Source: Trifolium pratense (Eukaryota > Streptophyta > Magnoliopsida > Fabales > Fabaceae). Taken from it: DNA of 64,000 nt. The stretch spans positions 9,617,501 through 9,681,500 of the forward strand of contig NC_060059.1 in the NCBI RefSeq assembly GCF_020283565.1, given 5' to 3'. Below, piece by piece: positions 47,053 to 58,611 of this stretch. The first letter of the stretch is position 1, and each line of letters opens with the position of its first letter. Below the pieces are notes generated by a model. That model did no database searches and was not told where the DNA came from. It saw nothing but the letters and a program-made list of their open reading frames with translations. The translations under genes and the position numbers were made by a program.

Positions 47053-47301
47053 TTAGTAATTTTTAAAAGTTTATAGAGAAGAAGGAATTTCAAATTCTTT
47101 GGTTTTAGGTGTCATTTTGAAATTCTATAAATTTAACTTGAACAAAATACTTCATAAATTTCCATCATTTTGAAAATTCTTCAAATTTTCATCCAAACAA
47201 TGAAATTCACCTCAAATCATTTGAATTCTTTCAAAATATTATTTTTCCTCAAAAAATTCCCCCATTCAAACACACTCTTAGAGATAATGTTAGTTTGGGT
47301 G

Positions 47302-47466
47302 TTTGAATGTGGTTTGAAGAGAATATTAGAAGGGATGTGGGAAACGGAAAAAATATGTTGTTTTCGAATGATAGGTGGTTAGGGGGTGTTACTTTTAGTG
47401 ATAGATTTGCTAGAATTTTTTATTTGGTGTTACATAAAAATATTAATCTAGCTAAGATGTATATCG
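47302..47466 (+). pseudogene. LINE fragment (between reverse transcriptase and zf-RVT)
   Basis: Reads MWFEENIRRDVGNGKNMLF, DRWLGGVTFSDRFARIFYL and KNINLAKMY, the VGNG..T.FW.D.W.G...L..RFPRLF.L...K...V..M pattern of plant LINEs. It directly follows tandem unit 2. No other LINE domain nearby. Confidence 0.75.
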
Positions 47467-48339
47467 ACACGGGTGGGGGAAATAGGAGGGGCGGAGGTGA
47501 CGAAGACAGTTATTTGCATGAGAGGAAAATACACATCAATAGTGTAAAATATTTGTTACTGACATTTAACAATAATCATATATTTCTTCAAGTCTTCTTA
47601 TTTTGTATTGACATATATATATATATATATATCCGTGAAATTCAATTAGTAGAAGAGTTTATGATAAATGTTACCGTAAACTTAACTCAATTAATAAAAT
47701 TATCACATTTTATAATATAGAAGCAATAATTCAAACTCCAAAAATATATTACTTATTCATTTTAGAAAATGAAATTATAATTCATACTACTTTCACAAAA
47801 CAAAAAATAGTTGTCATAGATTATTAGAAGCATGGAGTTTGAAGTTGGCCATTAGAGAGCACGAAAAGGCAAAATATGATCCATTCAACATTATTATTAT
47901 TATTATTACGCGGCACAAGACTCGCGTGTATTGTTTGACATCTTGTCATTTAGATTCGGATTGGTATTCCCTTTCCTTTTCCTTGGGATTGATTGGGACT
48001 TCACAAGTATCTTCCAATGCATATCCCCAATATACTTCATCATATTCATGCCAACTTATAAACAAAAATCATCCAATAAAAATTGTTGTATTTGTAGTCA
48101 TATTTTTGTTTATTGGTTGATGTATTTGTAGGTAAGTAGGTATCACAATAAAATCTATATATGTGGGTATAACTTGAACTCTTTCTGTTTCAATTGAGAA
48201 AATTTAAATGGATTGGATTTAGATTTTGGGTTTTTATTTAAAAAGATTGAGAAAAGACCGGTAATGAGGACAATGATATTTAACCCGAATTCATCTTCAA
48301 ACATGTCTACTTAATATTAACATTATTTTTATGTCTCTT
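47467..48339. other. Intergenic, AT-rich
   Basis: Contains a short (AT)n run near 47610-47630 and (ATT)n near 47893-47908. Nothing else recognised. Confidence 0.35.
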
Positions 48340-48553
48340 AAATTAGCAATTCTTTGGTGGTTTGGTGATTGTGATGTGTGCACTAGGTGGTTTGGTGATT
48401 GTGTATTGTGTATTAGGTGGTGTCCGTTTTTTAGCTTTGTCATTGGTGTTCCGTTTATATACGGCGCCTTTATTTTTTAATTTTGTTTATCCCGACCTCT
48501 GTTCGTCTTGTGCAGAGACCGATTATTATGAATAATATTTTGCGTTAAAAAAA
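48340..48553 (+). mobile_element. LINE 3' end with A-tail
   Basis: G/T-rich 3' UTR-like sequence with direct repeats (GGTGGTTTGGTGATTGTG twice) ending AATAATATTTTGCGTTAAAAAAA. The terminal GCGTT(A)n resembles the GCGTC(A)n ends of the micro-insertions. Confidence 0.6.
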
Positions 48554-48585
48554 TACATCATTTATAACTTATAGTCATTTGTCCT

Positions 48586-48710
48586 CGTGAGTATAACTCT
48601 GTTGATAGAAATATTACATATAATATACAATAATTAAAATTTGAACTCTGATAATCACACTTATTCAATTTAAAAAAGTAAAATTCTAAATGTTTATTAC
48701 TTAAAAAAAA
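48586..48710 (+). mobile_element. SINE-A copy, diverged
   Basis: TATAACTCTGTTGATAGAAATATTACAT, box B-like AAAATTTGAACTCTGATAATC, then CACTTATTC..AAAGTAAAATTCTA, aligning with other SINE-A copies. Box A is degenerate. Confidence 0.5.
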
Positions 48711-49298
48711 ATTATTTATAACTTTTGACTAAAAAAGTCACGTGACGAATGTCACTATAATGTCATTATAGATAGCAAAAAAAAGATAAAATTTACTTTG
48801 TGTTAACCCTTCATATTTTAGGGCGATGATGAACCATACTAGTTTGATCTAAAAAAATTAAAACCTAGCCAAATTATTTAAGAGACTAAAATTTGTTGAC
48901 TTTTTTATTTTTTTAAGAATAAAATATATATATCCAGAATAATTACACATAAGTGAAAGGCAAACAGGCAACAAGCTGCGCAACGCCGCAACTAATCATT
49001 TTGGATGGCAAAATCAATTCTTTTGAAAACTATATCCATAGACCTAGGAGAGACAATATTGTTATGCATGATCCTTTAAACTCTATTTAAAAGATCAGTG
49101 ACATCTGGTGCTATAAAGCCAAAAGTGTGAAACGTGAATAATAACTTTTATGATTTTAAAAGTAAAATTTGAGATATTTATAAAATCTAAAATTTAATTA
49201 ACCCTAAAATGATAATAATTAAAGTCAAATATTTTTATACTTTAGTGGTCATCTTTGATTGATAGCACAAATGTTATATTAATAGTATCAATAAGTTC

Positions 49299-49420
49299 CC
49301 GTAACTCATAAGCATAATTGGTAGAAATATTGCATTTTATATATGGCGGAGATTCAAATTTCAAATCTTCCACTTATTCATATTAAAAGATGAATTTATA
49401 ATTATTAAGTTACTATGAAA
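49299..49420 (+). mobile_element. SINE-A copy, diverged
   Basis: CATAAGCATAATTGGTAGAAATATTGCAT, box B-like GGAGATTCAAATTTCAAATC, then TTCCACTTATTC..GATGAATTTATAA. Same body as the other copies. Confidence 0.55.
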
Positions 49421-49923
49421 TATGAATAATGCTATCTGAACAGAATTTATTTGGAGATAGTTTGATAAAAACCTAAAAAATAAAATAAGAATGGTTGTCA
49501 GAAAAGGATAAAAGATAAGAAGAGTTCATGATCTTATCTAATCTAATGAAGGTAACCAATATCGGATAGAAAGGCTGACGTCATTGCTAGCGCACAATGA
49601 AAATGCGAATCAAAATGGTCCTTTATACTTTGGTTAAGAAAATGACATTTTTTAATTAACAAAAAATTTAAATAAATTGAATCTCAAAAAAAATTAAAAA
49701 TTCATATTTAATTAATTATTTGTTATGAAAAATTCTTTTGCAAGATTGATTGTAATGAACTAAACAAGATAGAAAAAATTAATTCAAAATTTCGAATAAT
49801 ACAAATGAGTTGACTCAAAGCAGAGAAAAGTTGTAAAAAATATTTGAGAGACTAAAGCTTGCTAAAACTTTTTATAGAGATTAAAAATAAAATTTGAGGT
49901 ATTTATAAGGACTAGTTTTTTTT

Positions 49924-50252
49924 TGTTAAATTGCAATTTTGACCCTCTAATGTTCACAAACTTACAATTTTGACCCATTAACTTTCAAAATAGTATTTTT
50001 TTTCCTAATTTTCACAAACTTGCGATTTTGGCCTCATAACTCTATCCCTTTTGCAAAAGGACGACCCCTCTTATTTTGACAAAGTCAACACACATGTGAC
50101 AAATGACTCATATGCAACGTCAGCATGTCTTAGCACGTGGATAATGACTCACTTATCACGTTAGTATTGATGGCCACATATGTTATTTTAAAAGTTAAAG
50201 TGCCTAAATCGCTAGTTTGTAAAAATTAGGCGGTCAAAAGTGCAATTTAACA
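49924..50252. mobile_element. MITE with TTAAATTGCA ends, 329 bp
   Basis: TGTTAAATTGCAATTTTGACC (left) faces its inverted copy GGTCAAAAGTGCAATTTAACA (right), each next to a T- or A-run. The interior contains CACGT-rich blocks (AGCACGTGGATAATGACTC). Target duplication obscured by the homopolymers. Confidence 0.7.
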
Positions 50253-51210
50253 AAAAAAAAATAATTAACCCACAAATATATCATTTGATTTGATTTTTTT
50301 TTTTTCGAGTTATTATACTTAAAACCATTTAATTATATCAGTACTTTTAATACTCCATTCAATTTTAAATATAAGAAAAATTTAAGTTAATAAAAAATTA
50401 TGTATTGAGTTCAAATTCATCAACTTTTATTGACTTAACATTCTCTTATATTTAGGATTTGACGTTAAGTATTAATAAGAATGTCACCGTATTAACACAA
50501 CTAATCATTTTTCTCAAATATTGTGTAAATCTCATGGAGACTCACTTAAAGATTTGAGTTTAACTTTTGTTGTTGACATAAGGATCTCATTGGCGGAACA
50601 TATGTGAATGCGAGTACTATTGTTAGCATTTACTAAGCCTTGAGGTCTTCTTTGACCTAGTAGCGAGCCTTTGAAACTCGATCAACACACCTAAACTTTT
50701 ATTTATAAAAATGATTTTTTTATCATGTGTAAATTTGTATATGTTAAGAAGTTCAAAATAGTATATTTGTATTGAAACTTGTATATGTTAAGAAGTTCAA
50801 TATCGGTCGTTCTTTACAGAATGTAATTACTCATGTGTTAGACTCAACCGATAATTAGCTTTATAAATGGTTCCTACATTATCAAATGTTTTACTATCCA
50901 GGAACATCTCTTTTGTTACTTGGTGCCAATACTGCCATTACATGTGGAATATTGTGGGGTCTACTAAAATATTTATACATCTTTTATCATACAAATGAAG
51001 ATATATTGTGGGTTTAGTTGGACTCATATTAAAGTTTTTTATGGGTTGTATGAATATTTAAAAAATGTAGGTGAATTATTTAAATAATTTGAAAGTGTAA
51101 AATAGTATTAAAAAATTAAGCGAGATTCATTTAAAGAACTTAAGTGGGTGAAATGGATGTGAGTGCTCTAAGCACGTAGCACTTGATTACTATTCTTATA
51201 TGTGGATACA

Positions 51211-51254
51211 AGATATGAGGTAATCACCTGTCAAAAAAAGATACGAGGTAATCA
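51211..51254 (+). repeat. Micro-insertion CCTGTC(A)n with 16-bp target duplication
   Basis: AGATATGAGGTAATCA (51211-51226) and AGATACGAGGTAATCA (51239-51254), one mismatch, flank the insert CCTGTCAAAAAA. Confidence 0.7.
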
Positions 51255-51472
51255 AGAGTGTAGATCAAATTAGAACAACTTTCATCAAGTGATGGTGGGA
51301 GTGATATCTACTTTGTTGTGAAATGATGTTTTAAATTAACGATGTTGATAAATAAGTCATTTAAGTTTTTAACTCTTGCACCGTCACTCTTGCAGTTAAT
51401 CTCCAACATATGCTCATTTTTAATCAAAATATTCACTATGGTGGAAGTTAATGTTGACGACCACAGTGCAAC

Positions 51473-51530
51473 AAGATAATTGAAAAGTTTTTTTTTTTTG
51501 TTTTTTGATAATCAAGGTAATTGAAAAGTT
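51473..51530 (-). repeat. Micro-insertion with 17-bp target duplication
   Basis: AAGATAATTGAAAAGTT and AAGGTAATTGAAAAGTT (one mismatch) flank a 24-bp insert: T-run, G, T6, then GATAATC. On the minus strand this is GATTATCAAAAAACA plus A-tail. Confidence 0.7.
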
Positions 51531-51794
51531 AACGGTGCAACGTTTTTGTAACATATGATAATAATATGATAATTAGAAGAGTAACAGTTCAACAAGTTAG
51601 AAACTTAAATTTTTTATTTTTTTTTTGACAAATATTTAAAAGACATATTTGTTATTTAAAAACCTAAAAATCTAACTGTTACCTAAAAAACTCAAAGGAA
51701 ACAACTCTTTACAAATGTAAAATTTAAAGATTTACATTTTGCCTAAAATTAAAAATCGAAGGTTTAATTATTTATTTTATTCCCTACCCATGAT

Positions 51795-53789
51795 CAGGGA
51801 CGGAGACACTTAGAAGACATTGGGGGCACTGGCGTGCACAAATATTTGAATTTTTTTTTTATAGTATGTGTTGCACTTTTACTTTCTAGACCAGATTCAT
51901 TTACAATACATTCCAACATAAACTTGTTATGTGAGTTTAAAATTTGTACTCCTCTCCATCTACTCACTATAGACAAGTACACAACACACATATTATAATT
52001 TTTTAAGAAAAAATTCTAGTCCGTATAAAATTGCTTAGAGAAAATTGTTTATGCTACTTTTAAAAGTTATTAAAAAGTAATTGTTCTAATGTAAAATTTA
52101 CTTCTTGTTTTTTTTTTGACTTCCTTAATTAGTGTTCTGGAGATATAAGTCATCGTGACCCTTTCAAAAATTCAATTAAGCTATGTCTCAATGTTTGATA
52201 ATATCAATAATTAGGTTATAGTTTATTGAACTAACTTACGTAAAAAAAAGTTTACTGCACTAGCTTATAGATGTTTTAAAAATATAAGATGTGATGAATA
52301 TTAAGAATTTTTTCATGTATCTCTAATATTAAGTTTATTGGACTAGCTTAAAAAATAGTTTATTGGACAAGCTTATATATCTCTGATATTATTAATTTTA
52401 TTTTTAGTCTAGAAATTTAAGTGTGATGAATATTAATTAAAGATAATATAAAAATATTAATATATTATTTATTTTCAATTAAAAAAATCTATTTTAAATA
52501 TTAGATGATTTACATTCATGAATTAATTATGACTATAGTCATGCATTTCAATATTAAATATTGTTGGTGTTGGTTGAAAATATACATATCAAAAAGTCCA
52601 TATTTTCTCGACAAATAGCACCAACAACTATATACGTACCCATCAATATATCTTCTAAAAAATAGTATTTCTTTCATTTTTTTTGTCCTTCATGTGTTAA
52701 ATATGACTCTTTAAATCATGCATGTCATGTAAGAATGACTATTATATATGATAAAAATATAAAGTGATTGTATTGTAAATTTTAATCCCGATTATTTTAT
52801 TTTTACGAAACCCCTATTATATTTATGTATCTATTATTTATTAAATAACTTATTATATTTAGATTGCATAAAATTTTGTAATATTATATTATTTTATCAA
52901 AATATAATTACTTATTTGTTTCGTGTGTCACGTGTTTTCATCTATTCTTTTGTATTTTTTTTCAATTTCTTATTTTGGCACACATGCATAAAAATAAGAT
53001 ATATTGTTGAAAACACACAAGTACTAAAAATTCTTATTTTTATAACGTACTCCCTCCATTCCCTACTAAAAATTCTTATTTTTATAACATACTCCCTCTA
53101 TTCCCTGCTATAAGTGAAAATTCACTTTTAGAATAATCAATGTGTTGATCAATAATATAGATCATATACATTAATGATCATTCATTGAACCTTATAAGAA
53201 AGAAACGAATGAAGTATACTATTATAAAAAGTAAGTGTCAAAAATTGTTACTCCTCTAATTATTAACATGTACTATTATTAAAAAAAAAAAAACTTTTGA
53301 GATTTTGAATCATCCAATTAGATAAAAATATGCGAATTTAAATGATTTTATATTAGGTCAAAACGTGCGTGTTTAGATAATTTTACACATTTTACACAGA
53401 GTTAAATCATGTAAACTCGTTTTGACTTGTGATTTCACTGAAAACTAATTTAGCTTTGATTTAACACGCTAGTCATACATAAAAACGTAGAATCGATAAA
53501 GTTTGCGTTTTAAAACGAGATTTTAACAACCTTGGTTAAATAATTGTTTAGTTTTTTTTTTGTTGACATTATAAATAGATATATTGTTTAGTTAAATAGT
53601 AATGAAACATTGCTTAGTTACATAAATACTAGGTCGTACATAATATTTATAATTTATATTTATGCTTCTCAAAAATGAAATATAATATATAATATGTATT
53701 TAATACTATAAAGTTATTTATTTATTTAATGTCCCCTCTATATAGAATTTCAGGCTTCGTCCGTGCCCATGATTCTAGCTCCGTCAGTG
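51795..53789. mobile_element. Non-autonomous hAT element, about 2 kb
   Basis: Ends CAGGGACGGAG and, inverted, CACTGACGGAG; 8-bp target duplication CCCATGAT at 51787-51794 and 53790-53797. The same CCCATGAT also follows an internal end-like sequence (CTTCGTCCGTG, ending 53765), so the right end looks doubled. The interior is AT-rich, has no transposase frame, and contains a Stowaway MITE (53090-53216) and a possible micro-insertion (53543-53593). The uninterrupted copy B confirms the insertion. Confidence 0.85.
53090..53216. mobile_element. Stowaway MITE nested in the hAT element
   Basis: Ends TACTCCCTCTATTCCCTGCTATAAG and, inverted, TACTTCATTCGTTTCTTTCTTATAAG, bounded by TA. A further copy of the left end (TACTCCCTCCATTCCCTACTA) lies 42 bp outside at 53048. 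Confidence 0.7.
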
Positions 53790-54778
53790 CCCATGATACC
53801 TTTAACAAAACGAAAGTGTAGATTCATCAAAAGAAAACAGTAACAAAAAACAAAGAAGTGTAGATTCATTTTCTCATTCTTATCCAATATTACAAGAAAA
53901 TGGAATATTTCTCTTTCACTCAAGAGGAAAAAAAACTCCAAAGAAAGAAAAAAAAGACATAAAAAAACAAATAATGAATAAAGAATATAAAATGTATCAA
54001 AGATTCTGGTTATACGCGACGTCTCGACACCGATTTTTCCCAACACTAAACTAATAGAAGAACTTCTTAAGATTGTTGTTAATGACATAGTTTCTTTAAT
54101 ATCCCGACTACCAGTACAATTTAATGACTCTTGATATTTTATGAATCCATAAATTCTTAAGAGTATTGGTATTTCTTAAGAATTATGTTATTTTAAAACT
54201 TAAAAAATTCAGATGCATTTTTCTTAACAATTTGTTTATTGCCGTTAATTCTTTCTCTCCTCTCTATCTGCCGCTGAGAACAAATTTATTTTTACTTATT
54301 TGTTGATTTTCTTGGTTTATCAATTAGAGAGGGGTGGTTTAAATTCAATTTTGATTCGGAATCACCCTTTTTGATTGTTTTTATTTATTTTTATTTAAAT
54401 AAGTGATATCCACCATATTTTTTAGGTTTTATTCGAGTTTTCTCTTTTGTGATTTTTCATCTGGTGCTGTTTTAATCTCGTCTTAGTGCAGAGTTTTTGT
54501 TTTGATTTCTCATCTTAGTACGGTGTTTGTTTTTGTTCAGATTTGGAGGTTTGTTTCGATCTAAATTCAGTGTAAATTCAATGACTTTAGCATCATCAAT
54601 GTTGCAAATCCGAATTCAATGACTTTATACCATTTTATGCTATTAATTCGAAGTTGTGAGCCTGTTTACAGATTCATCTTGGTGAGATTTTAACAAAGTT
54701 GAATATTTAATGATTTCGATTGATGTATTTCTTATTAATTTAAATGAATGAATATTATTGTTTTTGAGTAAAAAAAAA

Positions 54779-55080
54779 TCGAAAGTTTAATTATTTATTT
54801 TATTCCATACCCACTATAACTTTTTTTTTTGATGAACATACCCACTATAACTTTGACAAAACGAAAGTGTAGATTCATTTTTTTTTGTCATTCTTATCCA
54901 ATTGTTAAAAGAAAATAGAAAAAGAAAATAGAAAAAGAAGTATCTCTCTTTCACTCCAAAGAAGAAAAAAAAAAAAAGACAGAAAAAAACAAATAATGAA
55001 CAAAGAATATAAAATGCAGCAAAGATTCTGATATAATATGCGACGGCTCGAGCCCGTTTTTTCCCGACGTCTTCGCTAAA
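54779..55080. repeat. Copy B of the upstream segmental duplication (HHO promoter-proximal)
   Basis: Same order of words as copy A (AAATCGAAAGTTTAATTATT, GACAAAACGAAAGTGTAGATTC, ATCTCTCTTTCACTC, ATATAAAATGCAGCAAAGATTC, CCCGTTTTTTCCC). It ends about 250 bp before the HHO start codon, so it belongs to the gene's promoter or 5' UTR. It carries the micro-insertion at 54807-54854. Confidence 0.8.
54807..54854 (-). repeat. Micro-insertion with perfect 17-bp target duplication
   Basis: ATACCCACTATAACTTT at 54807-54823 and 54838-54854 flanks the 14-bp insert TTTTTTTGATGAAC. Copy A of the segmental duplication lacks this insert, so it is an insertion, not a deletion elsewhere. Confidence 0.88.
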
Positions 55081-55333
55081 CTGTCTCTCATTTACTCTCT
55101 CTTTCCCTTCTTTCTCCTTCATTCTTTTTCTTCTTTTCTTAATATCAAAAAAAAAAAACTTTATTATTTATATTATTATTCCCATTTTTTGATTCTCTTC
55201 AGATCCCATATTCTTCATCGATATCCCCACTCACCTCTCTGTCTCTCTTCTCTGCTTCCACAAAACGCCATTCTCTTTATATATTCATTATTCTTCTTCT
55301 TCTTACACCAATTTCATCTTTTTTACCCTCACA

Positions 55334-57352
55334 ATGCAGCGTTTCAAAATGGGTTTCTCTGATTACATCCAAGCATTAGAAGAAGAACGACGTAAGATTC
55401 AAGTTTTCCCTAAAGAACTACCTCTTTCATCAGAACTCGTTACACAAGGTACCCTTTTGTTTTTTTTTTTTGTTTTTTTATTTTCATTTCTGATTATGAT
55501 TATGATTATGATTATGATTATGACTTAAAGTTTTAATTTTTGTTTCTGGGTATGTTTTATTTTTTTAAGACCTTGATTTGGTTTTTTTTGAATTTTTTGG
55601 TTGAATTTTTGTTTGTGTGTGTAGCTATTGATGCTTGTAGACAGCAATTGTCTGGAACAACAACTGAGTATAATTTGAATGGACAACAATCTGAGTGTTC
55701 TGAACAGACAACATCAACAGATGGACCTGTTTTGGAAGAGTTTATTCCAATTAAGAAAAGGGCTTCACCTTATTGTGAACAAGTTTATGATGTTGATGAT
55801 GAAGAAGATGATGAACAACATTCTCATCATAAGCAACAAAAGATTTCAATGGATAAGAAGAAATCTGATTGGCTTAGATCTGTTCAGTTATGGAATCCAG
55901 ATCCTCCTTCTCATGAGGTATAATAACAAAATCAAACCTTAATTGTTACGCGTTTGGGTTGGTCCAGTGGTGTTGGCTTGCAACCTTAGAGTGTATTCAT
56001 ATCAAGGTCTCAAGTTCCATTCCCGGTGCCAATTTCAGTGTGTTATAGTCTATACAGAACAAAACTCTGGCTTTAAACGGCCCCCGCAAGTGGATGGTGG
56101 GATTGGACCCCTAGGATTAGTAGTCCTAAGTTCGGATACCGAGTTTTTTTTAAAAAAATACCTTAATTGTTGTTTGTGTTTTTTGTTTTTGTGTTAAATT
56201 AAAGGGAAACAACAAACAATGAATTGTGTAATTGACTTGTTTTTGTTTCTTTGTGTGAAAATTTGTTTAGGATGTTACTAGGAAAGTAGTGCCTGTGATG
56301 GAATTGAAGAGAAATGGAAGTGGTGGTGGTGCTTTTCATCCATTCCAAAAAGAAGAAAGAGTTAACAATAGGACATGTGAATTGTTGAGTAAAGGACAAC
56401 CCTCTTCGACAGGTGTAGCTGCTGTGAGTTCTAATGCGGCTACTGTCACCAGTAACAATGCTGCAAACAGCAAAAGAGATGAGAAAGAAGAAAAGAGAAA
56501 GCAGCGCCGGTGCTGGTCGCAGGATTTGCATAAGCGCTTCTTACAGGCACTTCAACAACTTGGAGGTGCAGATTGTGAGTATCTTATTGTATAGTAATAT
56601 AGTACCAAGTTCTGATTGTTATGTTGTGTGTTCATATTGTTAATGTAATTAACCGCATATCGAATAGATGTTTAATATTTTGTTGGCTTATGTTTTGTAG
56701 CTGCAACACCAAAGCAAATTAGAGAGCTAATGAATGTTGATGGCCTCACAAATGATGAAGTCAAAAGCCATTTACAGGTTAGTATATGAGATTTCAAGAT
56801 TTTCTTCCCAAATCTTTTGCTGTCAATTTCATTTGAGTATTTGTTTTCATTTTGTGATTTGTATTATCTAGTTAGTCTTAGTTTTTTGTTTGATATTGAA
56901 TCTTTTAAGTTTTAACTGTTTCATCTTGTTTTAGTCCCTTCCTAATTATTGATGATTTTTCTTGTTGCAAAAGTTACAATATAACTGTTCCATATGATCA
57001 ATTAAGTCTAAATTTTTCCGGTTTTGCGCAGAAATATCGTTTGCATACAAGAAGACCAAGTCCGTCAAACAACGAAAGTGCTAATTCACAATCAACAGCA
57101 CCTTTTGTCCTTGTAGGAAACATTTTTGTCCAACAACAAGAATATGGTGGGGTAGCTTCATCAACAACATCAGGGGAAATGACAAAGGTTGTAGCACCTT
57201 CTGGAATCTATGCACCAGTGGCCACACATCCTCCTCCAGCCGCGACAATTAAGAAGCCCGAGTTTAATAATAGTGAAGATCCTGTTCATTCAAATTCACC
57301 TACATCATCATCTTCTACACATAATACTACCAATACTTCCCTTGGCTATTGA
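55334..57352 (+). CDS. GARP/MYB-like repressor, NIGT1/HRS1/HHO family
   Basis: Five exons, all GT/AG: 55334-55448, 55625-55917, 56271-56574, 56701-56777 and 57032-57352, giving 369 residues. The N-terminal [20 protein letters not shown] is the coiled-coil-like block of the HHO family, followed by [21 protein letters not shown]. The GARP domain (about 214-272) reads [40 protein letters not shown] and [20 protein letters not shown], split by introns 3 and 4 at conserved places. The C terminus is Ser/Pro/Asn-rich. Family members are nuclear repressors in nitrate and phosphate responses; an equivalent role here is by family, and the paralogue (HHO2/3/5 type) is not settled. A start at the internal Met (MGFSDY, codon 6) is also possible. 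Intron 2 holds a SINE (55948-56159). Confidence 0.93.
55948..56159 (+). mobile_element. SINE-B copy in intron 2 of the HHO gene
   Basis: Perfect 12-bp target duplication ACCTTAATTGTT (55936-55947 and 56160-56171). The 212-bp insert has box A-like TTGGTCCAGTGGTGTTGGC, box B-like GGTCTCAAGTTCCATTCCC, and ends GGATACCGAGTTTTTTTTA plus A-run. Same orientation as the gene. It is GC-richer than the surrounding intron. Confidence 0.92.
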
Positions 57353-58354
57353 GTTTTTGATTTTAATAAACATGTAAAAGTTATGTGACCAAATTGTTGT
57401 AGAAAGTTCTTTGATATTTTTTTGTTGTATAATGTTACTTCCTCATGTTGTATGTGATTTACATTATAGAGTTAAAATACTCGGCAAAGTGACAGTTTTG
57501 ATGTTGAATAAGTCACTCCCTTTTTTAGGTGACTGTTACCATGTTATCTCCTTAGAACAAGGTGAGGAATGAAATTTCAAAATTTTCAATGTTTCTTGAA
57601 TTTTTAATTGATTTAACCTATCAAGAGGTGGCTTTTGAGTCTCTTGATTTTTTATTGGTTCAACCTATCAAGAGGTGGCTTCTGAGTTGATCTATCCTAA
57701 TAAGTGGATGTTTGGAATCACATTAAGTTTGACGAAATCATAGTGATATTGAGATTTTGTTAAAACTTTAAAGTATAGTTTTTACCAAAGTTATAGTGGT
57801 ACATCATGTTTTTGTCAAATTCACTGATAATTCAAAAACATAAGCTAAATCGTTGTTTGGATTCAATTACATGCAAGAAAAAGATGTCGTCGATGAAAAT
57901 GGTTGGAGCCATGGAGGTGCGGGGTAGGAAGGAGATCAAATATGGGAAGATAGGATTGAGGTGGCAATCTTAATCCGTACAATATATTGCCATCTTTGTC
58001 AAAGGTTATGTAACATCATTAATTTAGTATGACATATATCTTATGTATTTCTATTAACATCATTAAGACATTTAACAGTAGGATTAAAAGCAATAAATAT
58101 TCATTTTGAAAATATCAGAAATCTTTTTTTTTTTGGAATGGTGAAAATATCAAAGATCTAAAAAAATAAGAGATTAAAATTAGAAGAAATATATATATAT
58201 TTATATGGACGAAAAATATAATTAAATATAATGTATATATTTCACATGATATGGTGAATAATAATTGAAATAAATTTTGTTAAAAATAATAATAACTTAT
58301 TGATGTAAGTGGTATATACCCTAAGACTTTTCCTATCAAGATTATGACAAACCA
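57353..58354. other. HHO 3' UTR and intergenic DNA
   Basis: A direct repeat of AACCTATCAAGAGGTGGCTT occurs at about 57616 and 57661. A micro-insertion lies at 58107-58159. No gene recognised. Confidence 0.4.
58107..58159 (-). repeat. Micro-insertion with 18-bp imperfect target duplication
   Basis: TGAAAATATCAGAAATCT and TGAAAATATCAAAGATCT flank a 17-bp insert: T10 then GGAATGG. Two mismatches between the flanks suggest an older event. Confidence 0.55.
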
Positions 58355-58611
58355 GGATGTTTTCTCTCCCGATCCCCGTGTTACTTTTATATCCCTGAAT
58401 TTTCAATTTTGCCTTTGAAAAAATTTCGGTTCGTAGAAATCAAAGTTTTTTTTTGCCTTGAAAACAAATTTCGGTTTCTAAAAACCGAAATTTACTCTGA
58501 ATTTGCACTAAAAAACAATCCGGTTTATGCAAACCGAATTTTTTTGCAAGGGCAAAATTGGAATATTGGGTTGTATAAGAGAATCACGGGAGGTCCGAAG
58601 AGAAAACATCC
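58355..58611. mobile_element. MITE with about 55-bp inverted ends, 257 bp
   Basis: GGATGTTTTCTCTCCCGATC...TTCAATTTTGCC faces its inverted copy GGCAAAATTGGAAT...GAGAAAACATCC. The interior contains extra hairpins (TTTCGGTTT/AAACCGAAA; TCGGTTTGC-type). Target duplication not resolved. Confidence 0.75.

Larger units (their letters stand above)
43907..47280 (+). repeat. Tandem duplication (unit about 1.6-1.77 kb)
   Basis: Unit 1 (43907-45511) and unit 2 (45512-47280) both start ATTGTACATTGTTTAATGCC and proceed through the same leader, metacaspase-like pseudogene, minisatellite and an AT-rich end finishing AAACACACTCTTA. Offset is about 1,604-1,605 bp over the gene part; unit 2 is longer because its minisatellite is longer. 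Confidence 0.93.
50253..51794. other. Intergenic, AT-rich, far upstream of the HHO gene
   Basis: A decayed Stowaway-like pair lies at about 50348-50470 (TACTCCATTCAATTTTAAATATAAG / CTCTTATATTTAGGATTTGA). Two micro-insertions at 51211-51254 and 51473-51530. No gene recognised. Confidence 0.4.
51753..54048. repeat. Copy A of an upstream segmental duplication, split by a hAT element
   Basis: 51753-51794 (AAATCGAAGGTTTAATTATT...CCCTACCC) continues at 53790-54048 (CCTTTAACAAAACGAAAGTG ... ATATAAAATGTATCAAAGATTC ... CGATTTTTCCC). Copy B is 54779-55080, where the two parts are adjacent. A 31-bp stretch containing AAGTGTAGATTCAT is further doubled in copy A. Confidence 0.8.
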
